Source of the DNA: Bryobacter sp.
GTDB taxonomy: Bacteria; Acidobacteriota; Terriglobia; Bryobacterales; Bryobacteraceae
Length of the DNA: 64,000 bases
NCBI GenBank assembly: GCA_022843625.1
Contig: JALHNH010000023.1
Coordinates: 1-64,000 of the forward strand
Direction: 5' to 3'
Shown here: positions 1 through 8,863 of the stretch, one piece after another
Layout of the letters: each line of letters starts with the position of its first letter
Position numbering within the stretch: the first letter of the stretch is position 1
Made by a program: the position numbers and the translations under genes
The notes under the pieces: generated by a model
The model's input: only the letters and a program-made list of their open reading frames with translations
Database searches by the model: none
What the model was told of the DNA's origin: nothing

Positions 1-318
1 GAGCTCGAACTGCTCCAGCAACTCATCTCTGTCGCCTGGCGTCGTCACCGAATCGCCGAACTCATCCAACTGCGCATTGACAAGGCCATCGATGCCACTC
101 TGGCCGCATCAAACGGTCCACAATGCGCTCCAGACCTCACCCTCGAAGCCTTCGAAAAACTCGAAAACGAGAAACCCTCCTTCGCGCGGCAAGAGGCCCA
201 CGAGCTTCGCCTCGCCACCATCTTCCAGCGCACCCTCAGCCGCCTCCAGTCAATCCGCGATAAAAAAATCAGGAACGAAACCAAATTGGCCCGCGACTCT
301 TTCTCTCTGGCTGCCTGA
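1..318 (+). CDS. Hypothetical protein, C-terminal fragment
   Basis: The reading frame is open from the first base and ends at a TGA at 316-318, so only the last 105 residues are visible. The fragment is charged and probably alpha-helical, with a run near its start (LLQQLISVAWRRHRIAEL) that recalls the C-terminal half of abundant uncharacterised acidobacterial proteins whose N-termini carry an NALKHG-type motif. That N-terminal part is outside the window, so the family link is from memory and weak. No enzyme motif, signal or membrane segment is seen. It converges on the DUF2238 gene with 116 bases between. Confidence 0.5.
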   Translation, partial: ELELLQQLISVAWRRHRIAELIQLRIDKAIDATLAASNGPQCAPDLTLEAFEKLENEKPSFARQEAHELRLATIFQRTLSRLQSIRDKKIRNETKLARDSFSLAA

Positions 319-434
319 CCCGGCGTTCGCCAACCACCCTCAACCCACCGCCCGGGACAGTCCAAAACGACGCCGGGCCTGCTCTTTGACATCCTGCCAG
401 ATCGCTTCAAAACAACCAAAGCCCGGCGTGTGTC
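319..434. repeat. Convergent spacer with three copies of an 8-base GC-rich word
   Basis: The word CCCGGCGT occurs at 319-326 and 422-429, and its reverse complement ACGCCGGG at 370-377. The pair 370-378 and 421-429 forms a perfect 9-base inverted repeat with a 42-base loop. No T-run follows either arm, so this is not a classical intrinsic terminator. It may be a bidirectional transcription end or chance in GC-rich DNA. No gene is seen here. Confidence 0.3.
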
Positions 435-1055
435 CTAACGCGGCCCATCCTCATTGCGGATGGGCCGCAAGGCCAAATCGTGCCAGCGGCCCAGCGTAAT
501 CAATGCCACATTCGCTCCAACCAGCGCCAGAAACATATCCCATTGCGTATCCCAGACATCCCCTTGTGTCCCTAAAAACGCGGTCGCCGCCTCGCCCGTC
601 CCCACCGCCGTCCACCATTCAATCAGCTCATAAAACGCGCTAAACGCAAGGCAAAAACACACAATCAGAAAGTACCGCCAACCAGTCCCGTTCACCACCC
701 CGCGCCGGATAAAAATCTCCCGTGCCACCATCGCCGGCACGAAGCCCTGCGCAAAGTGCCCCAGCCGGTCGTAATGATTCCGCGCCAGCCCAAACGCATC
801 TCGCACCCAGAAACCCAGCGGCACCTCGGCATACGTGTAATGCCCGCCCAGCATAAGAATCAGACAATGAATCAGGATCAACGCATAGACCAGATCCGTC
901 AACCGGAAGCTATGGTAAGTGCGAACCAGCACAGCCATCCCGACAATCGCCGGCACCACCTCAAGAAACCAGGTAAACAGGTCCTTCGTACCCACAGCCG
1001 ACATAACCAGCCCCACCAGCCAGATCGTCGCCATCACCCCGTGCCGAGTTTGCAT
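435..1055 (-). CDS. DUF2238 (YjdF-like) integral membrane protein
   Basis: The 206-residue protein is strongly hydrophobic, with about six predicted membrane helices. It carries features I associate with the DUF2238/YjdF family: a conserved centre with YDRLGHFAQGF, a helix with FYELIEWW, and a late QGDVWDTQWDM segment rich in acidic and aromatic residues. Length matches the family, which has no settled function. It starts at ATG 1055, divergent from icd, with 112 bases between. The family call is solid; the role is unknown. Confidence 0.85.
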   Translation of the reverse strand: MQTRHGVMATIWLVGLVMSAVGTKDLFTWFLEVVPAIVGMAVLVRTYHSFRLTDLVYALILIHCLILMLGGHYTYAEVPLGFWVRDAFGLARNHYDRLGHFAQGFVPAMVAREIFIRRGVVNGTGWRYFLIVCFCLAFSAFYELIEWWTAVGTGEAATAFLGTQGDVWDTQWDMFLALVGANVALITLGRWHDLALRPIRNEDGPR

Positions 1056-1167
1056 CCTTCCATCTTAGGCCCCGCTCGGCCAGGCGCTCCGCACCCTTAC
1101 TTTGGATCAAAAAAACAACATGGGGAAAAGGAGAAGGCATATAGTAATCTGAAGAATTCAAACTCTT
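1056..1167 (+). promoter_or_regulatory. Divergent upstream region of DUF2238 and icd
   Basis: A TATAGT hexamer at 1140-1145 matches the -10 consensus in five of six positions and lies 22 bases before the icd ATG. No convincing -35 sits 16-18 bases upstream, and no strong Shine-Dalgarno precedes the icd start; a GGAGAAGG run lies just before the -10, at 1130-1137. A promoter must be here for icd, but its exact position is uncertain. Confidence 0.3.
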
Positions 1168-2601
1168 ATGTCTAAAACACCGATAACAGTCGCCCACGGC
1201 GACGGCATTGGCCCCGAAATCATGGCCGCAACTCTGCACATCCTTGAGGAGGCAGGGGCTCAACTCGACATTGAAACCATCGAGATTGGCGAAAAGGTTT
1301 ACCTCAGCGGCAACTCCGCAGGTATCTCTCAAGAGTCGCTGGAGAGTCTTCTCCGCACCAAAATCTTCCTAAAGGCACCAATCACCACCCCCCAGGGCGG
1401 CGGATTCAAAAGCCTGAATGTCACCACCCGCAAGATGCTTGGCCTCTACGCCAACGTTCGGCCCTGCGTCGCCTACCATCCCTTCGTTGAAACCAAGCAC
1501 AAAGGTATGGATGTCGTAATTGTTCGTGAGAACGAAGAAGATCTGTACGCCGGCATCGAGTACCAGCTCTCAGCCGACGTCTACGAATCTCTGAAAATCA
1601 TCACCCGCCGTGGCTCCGAGCGAATCGTCCGTTATGCCTTTGAATACGCCAAAGCCAACGGCCGCAAGAAGGTCACCTGCTTTACCAAAGACAACATCAT
1701 GAAGATCTCCGACGGCCTCTTTCATAAGGTCTTCGACGAGATCGCAGCTCAATATCCGGATATCGAAAATGAGCACTGGATCGTCGACATTGGCGCCGCC
1801 AAACTTGCCGATACGCCCGGCGTCTTCGACGTCCTTGTAATGCCCAACCTCTATGGCGACATCCTCTCCGACGTCGCAGCGCAAATTGCCGGTTCAGTAG
1901 GCCTCGCCGGTTCTTCCAACATCGGCATGAAATACGCCATGTTCGAAGCCATCCACGGATCGGCTCCCCGCCGCGCCGGTCAGAACCTCGCTAACCCGTC
2001 CGGCCTCCTGCTCGGTGGCGTCATGATGATGGCCCACATCGGCCAGGCCGATGTAGCTCAACGCATCCACAATGCATGGCTCAAGACGCTCGAAGACGGC
2101 ACTCACACTTACGACATCTTCAAAGAAGGTATTTCCAAAACCAAGCTCGGCACCAAAGAATTTGCCCAGGCCGTTGTCGCCAACCTTGGCAAGATGCCTG
2201 AGACCCTCAAAAGTGTCGCCTACAAGACTCTACCCCCTCTCCCAGAGCCGCCCTTGCCCGTTTACAACAAGATCGATCAGGTTGGTGTGGACATCTTCGT
2301 CAACTGGTCCAAAGGCGATGCCAACGAACTCGGTGGTCTCATCGAAAAGCTTGGCACCGACAAGCTCAAGCTCATCTTCATTTCCAATCGCGGTACCAAA
2401 GTTTACCCTGGCGGCCTCGCCGACACCGTCAAGGCCGACCAGTGGCGTTGCCGATTTGAAGGCAAGCTCGGTGAAATCGACCAGCGCGATGTACTCAACC
2501 TCTACACCAGCTTCGTAAATGGTGGCTTCGCCATCATCAAATCCGAAGGGCTCTTCTATTTCGACGGCCAGCGCGGTTACTCGCTCGGCCAGGGTCAGTA
2601 A
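1168..2601 (+). CDS. icd: NADP-dependent isocitrate dehydrogenase, long type
   Basis: Cytosolic TCA-cycle enzyme converting isocitrate to 2-oxoglutarate and CO2. The 477 residues open with the family nucleotide motif GDGIGPEIM. The substrate loop with arginines (KSLNVTTRKMLGLYANVRP), the RENEEDLYAG motif, the metal-site segment VMPNLYGDILSD and the cofactor segment HGSAPRRAGQNLANPSG follow in the usual order. After residue about 340 there is an extra domain of roughly 130 residues, typical of the Thermus/Rickettsia-like form and absent from the E. coli enzyme. NADP preference is inferred from this subfamily. It is followed 6 bases later by purE, so the three genes probably form one transcript. 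Confidence 0.93.
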   Translation: MSKTPITVAHGDGIGPEIMAATLHILEEAGAQLDIETIEIGEKVYLSGNSAGISQESLESLLRTKIFLKAPITTPQGGGFKSLNVTTRKMLGLYANVRPCVAYHPFVETKHKGMDVVIVRENEEDLYAGIEYQLSADVYESLKIITRRGSERIVRYAFEYAKANGRKKVTCFTKDNIMKISDGLFHKVFDEIAAQYPDIENEHWIVDIGAAKLADTPGVFDVLVMPNLYGDILSDVAAQIAGSVGLAGSSNIGMKYAMFEAIHGSAPRRAGQNLANPSGLLLGGVMMMAHIGQADVAQRIHNAWLKTLEDGTHTYDIFKEGISKTKLGTKEFAQAVVANLGKMPETLKSVAYKTLPPLPEPPLPVYNKIDQVGVDIFVNWSKGDANELGGLIEKLGTDKLKLIFISNRGTKVYPGGLADTVKADQWRCRFEGKLGEIDQRDVLNLYTSFVNGGFAIIKSEGLFYFDGQRGYSLGQGQ

Positions 2602-2607
2602 GCGTCC

Positions 2608-3099
2608 ATGTCCACGGCTCCTCCGCGCGTCGCGGTCATTATGGGTTCCAAGTCCGACTGGGAAACGATGCGCCATACCGATGACATGTTGAATTTCTTC
2701 AACGTGCCTCACGAATGCCGCATCGTCAGCGCCCACCGTACTCCGGAATATATGGCCGCATACGCGAGAGAAGCCGAAGAACGAGGCATTGAAGTCATCA
2801 TAGCCGGGGCCGGTGGCGCTGCCCACCTCCCCGGTATGGTCGCCGCTCACACCCTCGTCCCTGTCCTCGGTGTCCCTGTCGAATCACACGCGATGAAGGG
2901 TATTGACTCTCTCTACTCGATTGTTCAAATGCCGGGAGGCATCCCTGTCGGCACTCTGTCCATCGGGCGGGCAGGTGCCAACAATGCCGCCCTTCTTGCA
3001 GTCGCTATTCTCGCCAATCACGATCCCGAACTCCGATCCAAACTTCGCGCCTTTCGCAAAGAACAAACCGACAAAGTACGCCGCGAAACACTCTCATGA
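2608..3099 (+). CDS. purE: N5-carboxyaminoimidazole ribonucleotide mutase PurE
   Basis: Converts N5-CAIR, made by PurK, to CAIR in de novo purine synthesis. The 163-residue protein has the class I PurE signature: MGSKSDWETM at the N-terminus, SAHRTPE with the catalytic histidine near residue 45, AGAGGAAHLPGM, and the GGIPVGTLSIGRAGANNAALL stretch. Length is normal for the family. The start ATG is 6 bases after icd and its stop overlaps the start of purK as ATGA, implying translational coupling with its pathway partner. Confidence 0.96.
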   Translation: MSTAPPRVAVIMGSKSDWETMRHTDDMLNFFNVPHECRIVSAHRTPEYMAAYAREAEERGIEVIIAGAGGAAHLPGMVAAHTLVPVLGVPVESHAMKGIDSLYSIVQMPGGIPVGTLSIGRAGANNAALLAVAILANHDPELRSKLRAFRKEQTDKVRRETLS

Positions 3100-4211
3100 A
3101 ACCCATCCTTCCCGGTGCCACTATTGGCATCCTCGGCAGCGGCCAACTCGGCCGCATGTTCGCCATGTCCGCTCGGCGCCTCGGTTATCACATCCACGTC
3201 TTCTCGCCCGACAGGCACTCCCCAGCCGGCCAGATCGCCGATAAAGAATCCGTCGGTGACTACGACGATCTCGACGCTATCAAGGCCTTCGCGAAGAAGG
3301 TGGACGTCGTCACTCTCGAATTCGAAAACATCCCCGTTGCCGCTGCCGAAAAAGCCGAAAAACACGCCCCTCTCCGCCCCGGGCCGAACGTCCTGCATAC
3401 CACCCAGCACCGCCTCCGCGAGAAGACCTTTCTCAAGAGCAACAACTTCCCGGTCACCGGCTTCATCGCAATCGAAGACAAGCTCCCCGAGAGCCCCAAC
3501 TTCCCGGCCATCCTCAAAACCGCCGGCTTCGGCTACGACGGCAAAGGCCAGTTCAAGGTGAACTCAAACGAAGAACTCGCCGACGCCTGGCACAAGCTCG
3601 ACAAACAACCCTGCGTCCTCGAAGCCTTCGTACCCTTTGAGCGCGAACTCTCCGTAGTAGCCGCCCGCGGCCTCGACGGAGCCTTTGCTCATTACGGGGT
3701 ACTGGAGAACGCTCACGCAAACCACATCCTGGACATTACCACCGCCCCGGCGCTAATCCCCGCCAAAGCCTACAAAGACGCCATCGAGATCACCGAAGGC
3801 ATCTTCAACAAGCTCGACATCATCGGCACCACCTGCGTCGAGTTCTTCTATAAATCCGATGGCACGATCATCGTCAACGAGATCGCCCCCCGGCCTCACA
3901 ATTCCGGCCACCTCACCATCGATGCCTGCACCACCAGCCAGTTTGAACAACAGCTCCGCGCCGTCTGTGGCTTGCCTCTTGGCAGTACTGACTTTCACTC
4001 TCCAGCCGCCATGGCCAACCTCCTTGGAGACCTCTGGCAACCTACACCCAACTGGGCCGCCATGCTCCAGTTCCCCGACGTGCACCTGCACCTATACGGC
4101 AAAGAATCGGCCCGCCCAGGCCGCAAGATGGGCCATGCGACTGCCCTCGGCAAATCCGGTGTTCACGCCGCCGGCATCGTAAGGGCCGCCCGCCAGGCGG
4201 CCTCCGCCTGA
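3096..4211 (+). CDS. purK: N5-carboxyaminoimidazole ribonucleotide synthase PurK
   Basis: ATP-grasp enzyme that carboxylates AIR to N5-CAIR using ATP and bicarbonate. The 371 residues begin with TIGILGSGQLGRMFA, and the ATP-grasp parts KTAGFGYDGKGQ, VLEAFVPFERELSVV and VNEIAPRPHNSGHLTIDAC are intact. It overlaps purE by four bases, so PurE and PurK are made together. Its 3' end overlaps the convergent pseudouridine synthase gene by 49 bases, so the last 16 codons are read on both strands. Confidence 0.95.
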   Translation: MKPILPGATIGILGSGQLGRMFAMSARRLGYHIHVFSPDRHSPAGQIADKESVGDYDDLDAIKAFAKKVDVVTLEFENIPVAAAEKAEKHAPLRPGPNVLHTTQHRLREKTFLKSNNFPVTGFIAIEDKLPESPNFPAILKTAGFGYDGKGQFKVNSNEELADAWHKLDKQPCVLEAFVPFERELSVVAARGLDGAFAHYGVLENAHANHILDITTAPALIPAKAYKDAIEITEGIFNKLDIIGTTCVEFFYKSDGTIIVNEIAPRPHNSGHLTIDACTTSQFEQQLRAVCGLPLGSTDFHSPAAMANLLGDLWQPTPNWAAMLQFPDVHLHLYGKESARPGRKMGHATALGKSGVHAAGIVRAARQAASA

Positions 4212-5005
4212 AAGCTCCGCCCCTCAAACTCAAGCCTCCGCGCATGAAGCCGTAAGGCTTCCCCGCCCCGCCCATAAAGCCGGTCCCCCACAATCGGATG
4301 ACCCAGATGCGCACAATGAATTCGCAACTGGTTCGTCCGCCCGGTTACCGGCTCAAGCTTCACTAAGGTCCTTGTCCCCAGCCGCTCCTCCACCCAAAGA
4401 CGCGACAACGCGGGCTTCCCTGAATCCCGGACGCCCCAGGCCGGCGTGGCTTCAGCATCCCTTCCAATCGGAGCATCGATCTCAATCGCATCGATCTCAA
4501 CAATGCCTTCCACGAGAGCAAGATATTCCTTCTTCACCCGCCCTCCGGCCCAGGCCCGGGTCAGGACGCCCAGCGACGCCTCTGTCTTGGCAACCACTAA
4601 CACCCCGCTCGTCTCCTGATCGAGCCGGTGGGGGAACCAGAACCTTGCCCCCTTCAAGTGCCACGTCAGGGCATTAGCGAGAGTCCCTGTCTTTACATGC
4701 ATCGTCGGATGCACCAGCATTCCCGCCGCCTTATTTAAGACGATCATCCCCTCGTCTTCAAACAGCACTTCCAGAGCAATCTCCTCTGCCCGCCGCGCCG
4801 TCGCCGCCTCAAGATCAACATCAATCGATATGAGTTGCCCTGCCCGCAACTTCCGCCCCCAGTTCACGACTACCTCGCCATCCAACAGACAGAAGCCCTT
4901 GTACACGCGCGCCCGCAAGTACATTTGACTCAATCCGCCAAATCGCTGCGCCAGGAAGCTCTTTACACTCAGGCGTTCCTCTTCTCGCGCGACAATCAGT
5001 TCCAT
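4163..5005 (-). CDS. RluA-family pseudouridine synthase
   Basis: Isomerises uridine to pseudouridine in structured RNA, probably rRNA. The ATG at 5005 gives 280 residues starting MELIVAREEE; the longer frame upstream would add 42 low-complexity residues inside the sirtuin gene. An S4-like RNA-binding part (residues about 10-70) precedes the catalytic domain, whose core is PHRLDQETSGVLVVAKT with the catalytic aspartate. The later motifs KEYLALVEG and LEPVTGRTNQLRIH are typical. The start codon shares the tetranucleotide CATG with the divergent sirtuin start. The exact target base cannot be assigned from sequence. Confidence 0.9.
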   Translation of the reverse strand: MELIVAREEERLSVKSFLAQRFGGLSQMYLRARVYKGFCLLDGEVVVNWGRKLRAGQLISIDVDLEAATARRAEEIALEVLFEDEGMIVLNKAAGMLVHPTMHVKTGTLANALTWHLKGARFWFPHRLDQETSGVLVVAKTEASLGVLTRAWAGGRVKKEYLALVEGIVEIDAIEIDAPIGRDAEATPAWGVRDSGKPALSRLWVEERLGTRTLVKLEPVTGRTNQLRIHCAHLGHPIVGDRLYGRGGEALRLHARRLEFEGRSFQAEAAWRAALTMPAA

Positions 5006-5723
5006 GAATGAAGTATCCGACGTTCGGGACTGGCTCAGGGCCTCCCCCCGCGTCATCGCTCTCACCGGAGCAGGCATGTCGGCCGAATCCGGCATCCCCA
5101 CCTTCCGCGGGCTCGACGGACTCTGGCGCAACTACAACCCCCAGGATCTCGCCACTCCCGAAGCCTTCGAACGCAACCCGACCGTGGTCTGGGAATGGTA
5201 CGACTGGCGCCGCGGCCTCATTGCAGCCGCAGAACCCAATCCCGGCCACTACGCCCTCGCCCAACTCGAAGCCACCAATCACGTGAGTATCATCTCGCAA
5301 AACGTAGACGGCCTGCACACCCGCGCCGGCTCCACCCACGTCATCGAAATCCACGGCAGCATCTGGCGTACTCGCTGCACCTCATGCGATCGTACGCAGA
5401 GCAACCTCAAGCCCCACCTCACCACTCTCCCGCCGCTCTGCGAAGATTGCGGCCAGCTTCTCCGCCCCGGCGTCGTCTGGTTTGGAGAAAACCTCCCGCC
5501 CATGGCCTGGGAAGCCAGCGTCGAAGCCGTCTCCACCGCCGACATCCTTCTCGTCATCGGCACCAGCGGCATCGTCTACCCTGCCGCTCAACTCGTCCCA
5601 ATCGCCAAAGATGCTGGCGCAAAGGTGGTAGAAATCAACCTCGAAGCCACTGCCCTCTCCTCACAAGTCGACGCCACTTTATTGGGCCCGAGCGGTCAAA
5701 TCCTTCCAAAACTGGTTCAATAG
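5004..5723 (+). CDS. cobB: NAD-dependent protein deacylase, sirtuin
   Basis: Removes acyl groups from lysines with NAD+ as co-substrate, in the cytosol. Motifs in order are the Rossmann GAGMSAESGIPTFRG, QNVDGLH, the catalytic histidine in EIHGS, a zinc module CTSC and CEDC, RPGVVWFGE and GTSGIVYPAA. The YDWRRGL region has the Y-x2-R pattern described for desuccinylase-type sirtuins, so it may act on acidic acyl groups as well as acetyl; this is inference. 239 residues is a normal length. The ATG at 5004 overlaps the opposing start of the pseudouridine synthase. larC follows after 18 bases. Confidence 0.93.
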   Translation: MNEVSDVRDWLRASPRVIALTGAGMSAESGIPTFRGLDGLWRNYNPQDLATPEAFERNPTVVWEWYDWRRGLIAAAEPNPGHYALAQLEATNHVSIISQNVDGLHTRAGSTHVIEIHGSIWRTRCTSCDRTQSNLKPHLTTLPPLCEDCGQLLRPGVVWFGENLPPMAWEASVEAVSTADILLVIGTSGIVYPAAQLVPIAKDAGAKVVEINLEATALSSQVDATLLGPSGQILPKLVQ

Positions 5724-5741
5724 TAAGAGAGACCTTAATTC

Positions 5742-6965
5742 ATGCGAGTAGCCTACTTTGACGCATTCTCCGGCGTAAGCGGAGACATGACCGTCGGTGC
5801 CCTGATCGATGCCGGTGCCGACGCTCAAGCACTGATCCATGGTCTCGAACACCTGAGGCTTGGTGCAAATTACAAAGCCACCAAAACGGTCCGCTATGGC
5901 ATCACCGCCACCAAGTTCGATGTCCTGATCGGTGATCAGCCGGCTGATCATGTCCACGACCATCACCATCACCATGATCACGACCATACCCACGAGCAAC
6001 CTCACGACCACAGCCACCGCGGGCTCACCCAGATCCTCGAACTGATCGACAAGGCCAGGATCCCCGCCCCGGTGAAAGCCTCTGCCAGCCGCGTCTTCCA
6101 GGTGCTTGGCGAAGCCGAATCTTCCGTCCACGGGATTCCAATCGAGAAGGTCCACTTCCATGAAGTCGGTGCAGTCGATTCTATTGCCGATATCGTTGGG
6201 GCCTGCTACGGCCTGCACCTCTTGTATGTCGACGAAGTCTACAGCGCCCCGATCAATGTCGGCTCCGGTACAGTCAAAGCTGCCCACGGCATTCTCCCTG
6301 TACCTGCTCCCGCTACGGCCCTCCTGCTGAAGGGCAAGCCGATTTACGTCGACGGGCCCGCCGTTGAACTCACTACGCCCACCGGTGCCGCTATCCTCGC
6401 CGCCCTCGCCAAGGGCTACGGCAACATGCCGACCCTGAGCATCAGTTCGCTCGGCTACGGTGCTGGCACAAAAGACTTCCCCAATCGCGCCAACGTCCTG
6501 CGCATCACCATTGGTGACAGGCTCGAATCGGTAGAAGCCCAGACTGTCCTGCTCATTGAGGCCAACATCGACGACTCATCCCCGCAGGTCCTCGGCTACA
6601 CCATGGACCAGCTCTTCCTCGCCGGTGCCCTCGACGTCACGCTGACGCCGGTGCTGATGAAGAAGAACCGCGCCGGCCACATTCTCACCGTTGTCGCCAA
6701 GCAGGAGGATAAAGACGCCCTCTCCAACCTGATCCTGCGTGAGACAACAACGCTCGGCCTGCGCATCTCCAGCGCCGAACGCCGCACCCTCCCGCGCGAA
6801 TTCACTGAAGTCAAAACCCCCTACGGCCCCGTCCGGATCAAGGTCACCGCCAACGGTTTCGCCCCTGAATTCGACGACTGCCAAGCCCTTGCGCGCGAGA
6901 AGAACGTCCCCCTAAAGGAAGTCCTCTCAGCCGCTAATTTTGCATACCTGAAGACGAAAGCCTAA
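5742..6965 (+). CDS. larC: Nickel-pincer cofactor synthesis protein LarC (DUF111)
   Basis: LarC inserts nickel into the pyridinium dithiocarboxylate mononucleotide cofactor used by lactate racemase-type enzymes. The 407 residues start with the family signature AYFDAFSGVSGDM and continue with HFHEVGAVDSIADIVG, ELTTPTGAAIL and the C-terminal LLIEANIDDSSPQ segment. Residues about 70-92 are a histidine- and aspartate-rich stretch that probably binds metal. In Lactobacillus the protein is split by a programmed frameshift; here it is one continuous frame. No larA, larB or larE lies in the window. Its TAA overlaps the metG ATG by one base. Confidence 0.92.
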   Translation: MRVAYFDAFSGVSGDMTVGALIDAGADAQALIHGLEHLRLGANYKATKTVRYGITATKFDVLIGDQPADHVHDHHHHHDHDHTHEQPHDHSHRGLTQILELIDKARIPAPVKASASRVFQVLGEAESSVHGIPIEKVHFHEVGAVDSIADIVGACYGLHLLYVDEVYSAPINVGSGTVKAAHGILPVPAPATALLLKGKPIYVDGPAVELTTPTGAAILAALAKGYGNMPTLSISSLGYGAGTKDFPNRANVLRITIGDRLESVEAQTVLLIEANIDDSSPQVLGYTMDQLFLAGALDVTLTPVLMKKNRAGHILTVVAKQEDKDALSNLILRETTTLGLRISSAERRTLPREFTEVKTPYGPVRIKVTANGFAPEFDDCQALAREKNVPLKEVLSAANFAYLKTKA

Positions 6966-8863
6966 TGTCCAAGTACTACCTCACAACGCCGATTTATTAC
7001 GTTAACGCTGCCCCGCATATCGGACACACTTACACGACGCTGGTCGCCGATACCATCAAGCGCCTCAAGGCCATGCAGGGCATTGAAGCCTACCTCGTCA
7101 CCGGCACCGACGAGCACGGCCAGAAGATCGAACGCGCCGCTGCCAAAATCGGCAAGACGCCTCAAGAATACACAGACCTCATCTCCGCCGAATTCGAACA
7201 GACCTGGAAGCAACTCGGCCTCTCGATCGACAAGTCCCAACGCACCACCTCGCCCCAGCACGCCGCTGCCGTTGCCAAGCTCTTCGCCGCCTGCGACGCC
7301 GCCGGCTACATCTACAAAGGCAGCTACACCGGCTACTACTCGGTCACCAGTGAAGCCTTTGTTGCTGATGCCAAAGAAGGCGATGTCGACCCGGATTCCG
7401 GACAGCCGCTTGAACTGGTCACCGAAGAGAACCTCTTCTTCAAGCTCTCCGCCTTCCAGGACAAGCTCATCGAATTGCACGAAACGAATCCACAGTTTCT
7501 GCAGCCCGATAGCCGCCGCAACGAAGTCCTGGCCTTCCTGAAAAACGAAAAACTGCAGGACCTCTCAATCAGCCGCACCACCGTCAAATGGGGCATCCCC
7601 GTGCCTGAGCATCCCGGCCACGTCTTCTATGTCTGGTTCGACGCCCTGATGACCTACTGGTCTGCCGTCGAAGGCACTGACCTTTGGCCCGCCGACCTCC
7701 ATCTGATGTCCAAAGAGATCGTGCGCTTCCACGCCATCTACTGGCCCGCCTTCCTGATGGCTGCCGGTTGGCCCCTTCCCAAGCGCATCTACTCGCACGG
7801 CTGGCTCCTCTTTGAAGACAACAAGATGTCCAAGAGCCGCGGCAACATCGTCCGTGCCACCCCGATCCAGCAGGTTATGGGCTTTGATGCCCTGCGTTAC
7901 TTCCTGCTCCGTGAGATCCCCTTCGGGTCTGATGGCAGCTTCAGCTTCGATGCCCTGGTTGCCCGCTACAATTCAGACCTGGCGAACGGCCTCGGCAACC
8001 TGCTGAGCCGCACACTATCGATGATCCTGCAATACCGCGAAGGCAAAGTCCCTGCCCCGGTGGAAGCGGACGCCTCGGCCATCCCGGTCGCCCTGGCCCA
8101 CTACGAAAACTTCGAGTTCCACAAGGCGCTGGAAACCATTTGGCGCTGGATCGGCGACCTCGACAAGTACATCGTCGAGAACGCCCCCTGGAAGCTCGCC
8201 AAAGACTCCTCACCAGAGGCTCAGGCCCGTCTCGACGCCGTTCTCTATCGCTGCTTCGAGAGCCTCCGCCTGATCACTGCCCTGGCCGCTCCGGTGATCC
8301 CCGAATCTGCCGCCAAGATCGCATTGCAACTGAACATTCAGGGGCCGCTTACCTGGGGCCATACGCCGCAAGGCCATGCCATCGGTGAGATTTCGCCCAT
8401 CTATCCGCGCCTCGACGCGAAGGTCGCTATCGAACAGATGAAGATGCTCGAGAACGAAGAACTCGCCCGCCAGAATACCTTGCTCGGCAAGGTGGAAGAA
8501 GCCCCAGTCGTTAACATCCCCCCGATCGCCGAGACCATCTCCATCGACGACTTCGTCAAGGTCGACCTCCGCGTCGGCATCGTCCTCAGCGCTGAAACCG
8601 TCAAGGGAGCCGACAAGCTCCTCCACCTCAAGATCGACATCGGTGAGCCTACCGGCCCGCGCACCATCGTCGCCGGCATCGCCAAGGCCTATTCCCCGGA
8701 ATCGCTGATCCAGCGCAAAGTGGTAATCGTCGCTAACCTCGCTCCGCGCAAACTCAAGGGCATCGAGAGCCAGGGAATGATCGTCGCTGCCAGCCTGGGA
8801 GGCGGCAGCCCGGCCCTCGCCTCATTCCTCGAAGAAGTACCCGTAGGAGCGCGTCTGAAGTGA
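6965..8863 (+). CDS. metG: Methionyl-tRNA synthetase
   Basis: Class I aminoacyl-tRNA synthetase that charges tRNA-Met. The HIGH motif is HIGH at residues 18-21 and KMSKS is intact at 287-291. The zinc-knuckle cysteines of the E. coli type are missing (the region reads GYYSVTSEAF), as in the shorter Thermus/Bacillus-like forms. Residues about 350-480 form the anticodon-binding domain. Residues about 530-632 form a Trbp111-like tRNA-binding domain (DDFVKVDLRVGIVLSAE), which dimerises the enzyme. Start and stop overlap the neighbouring genes, so larC, metG and the TatD gene are coupled. Confidence 0.96.
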   Translation: MSKYYLTTPIYYVNAAPHIGHTYTTLVADTIKRLKAMQGIEAYLVTGTDEHGQKIERAAAKIGKTPQEYTDLISAEFEQTWKQLGLSIDKSQRTTSPQHAAAVAKLFAACDAAGYIYKGSYTGYYSVTSEAFVADAKEGDVDPDSGQPLELVTEENLFFKLSAFQDKLIELHETNPQFLQPDSRRNEVLAFLKNEKLQDLSISRTTVKWGIPVPEHPGHVFYVWFDALMTYWSAVEGTDLWPADLHLMSKEIVRFHAIYWPAFLMAAGWPLPKRIYSHGWLLFEDNKMSKSRGNIVRATPIQQVMGFDALRYFLLREIPFGSDGSFSFDALVARYNSDLANGLGNLLSRTLSMILQYREGKVPAPVEADASAIPVALAHYENFEFHKALETIWRWIGDLDKYIVENAPWKLAKDSSPEAQARLDAVLYRCFESLRLITALAAPVIPESAAKIALQLNIQGPLTWGHTPQGHAIGEISPIYPRLDAKVAIEQMKMLENEELARQNTLLGKVEEAPVVNIPPIAETISIDDFVKVDLRVGIVLSAETVKGADKLLHLKIDIGEPTGPRTIVAGIAKAYSPESLIQRKVVIVANLAPRKLKGIESQGMIVAASLGGGSPALASFLEEVPVGARLK

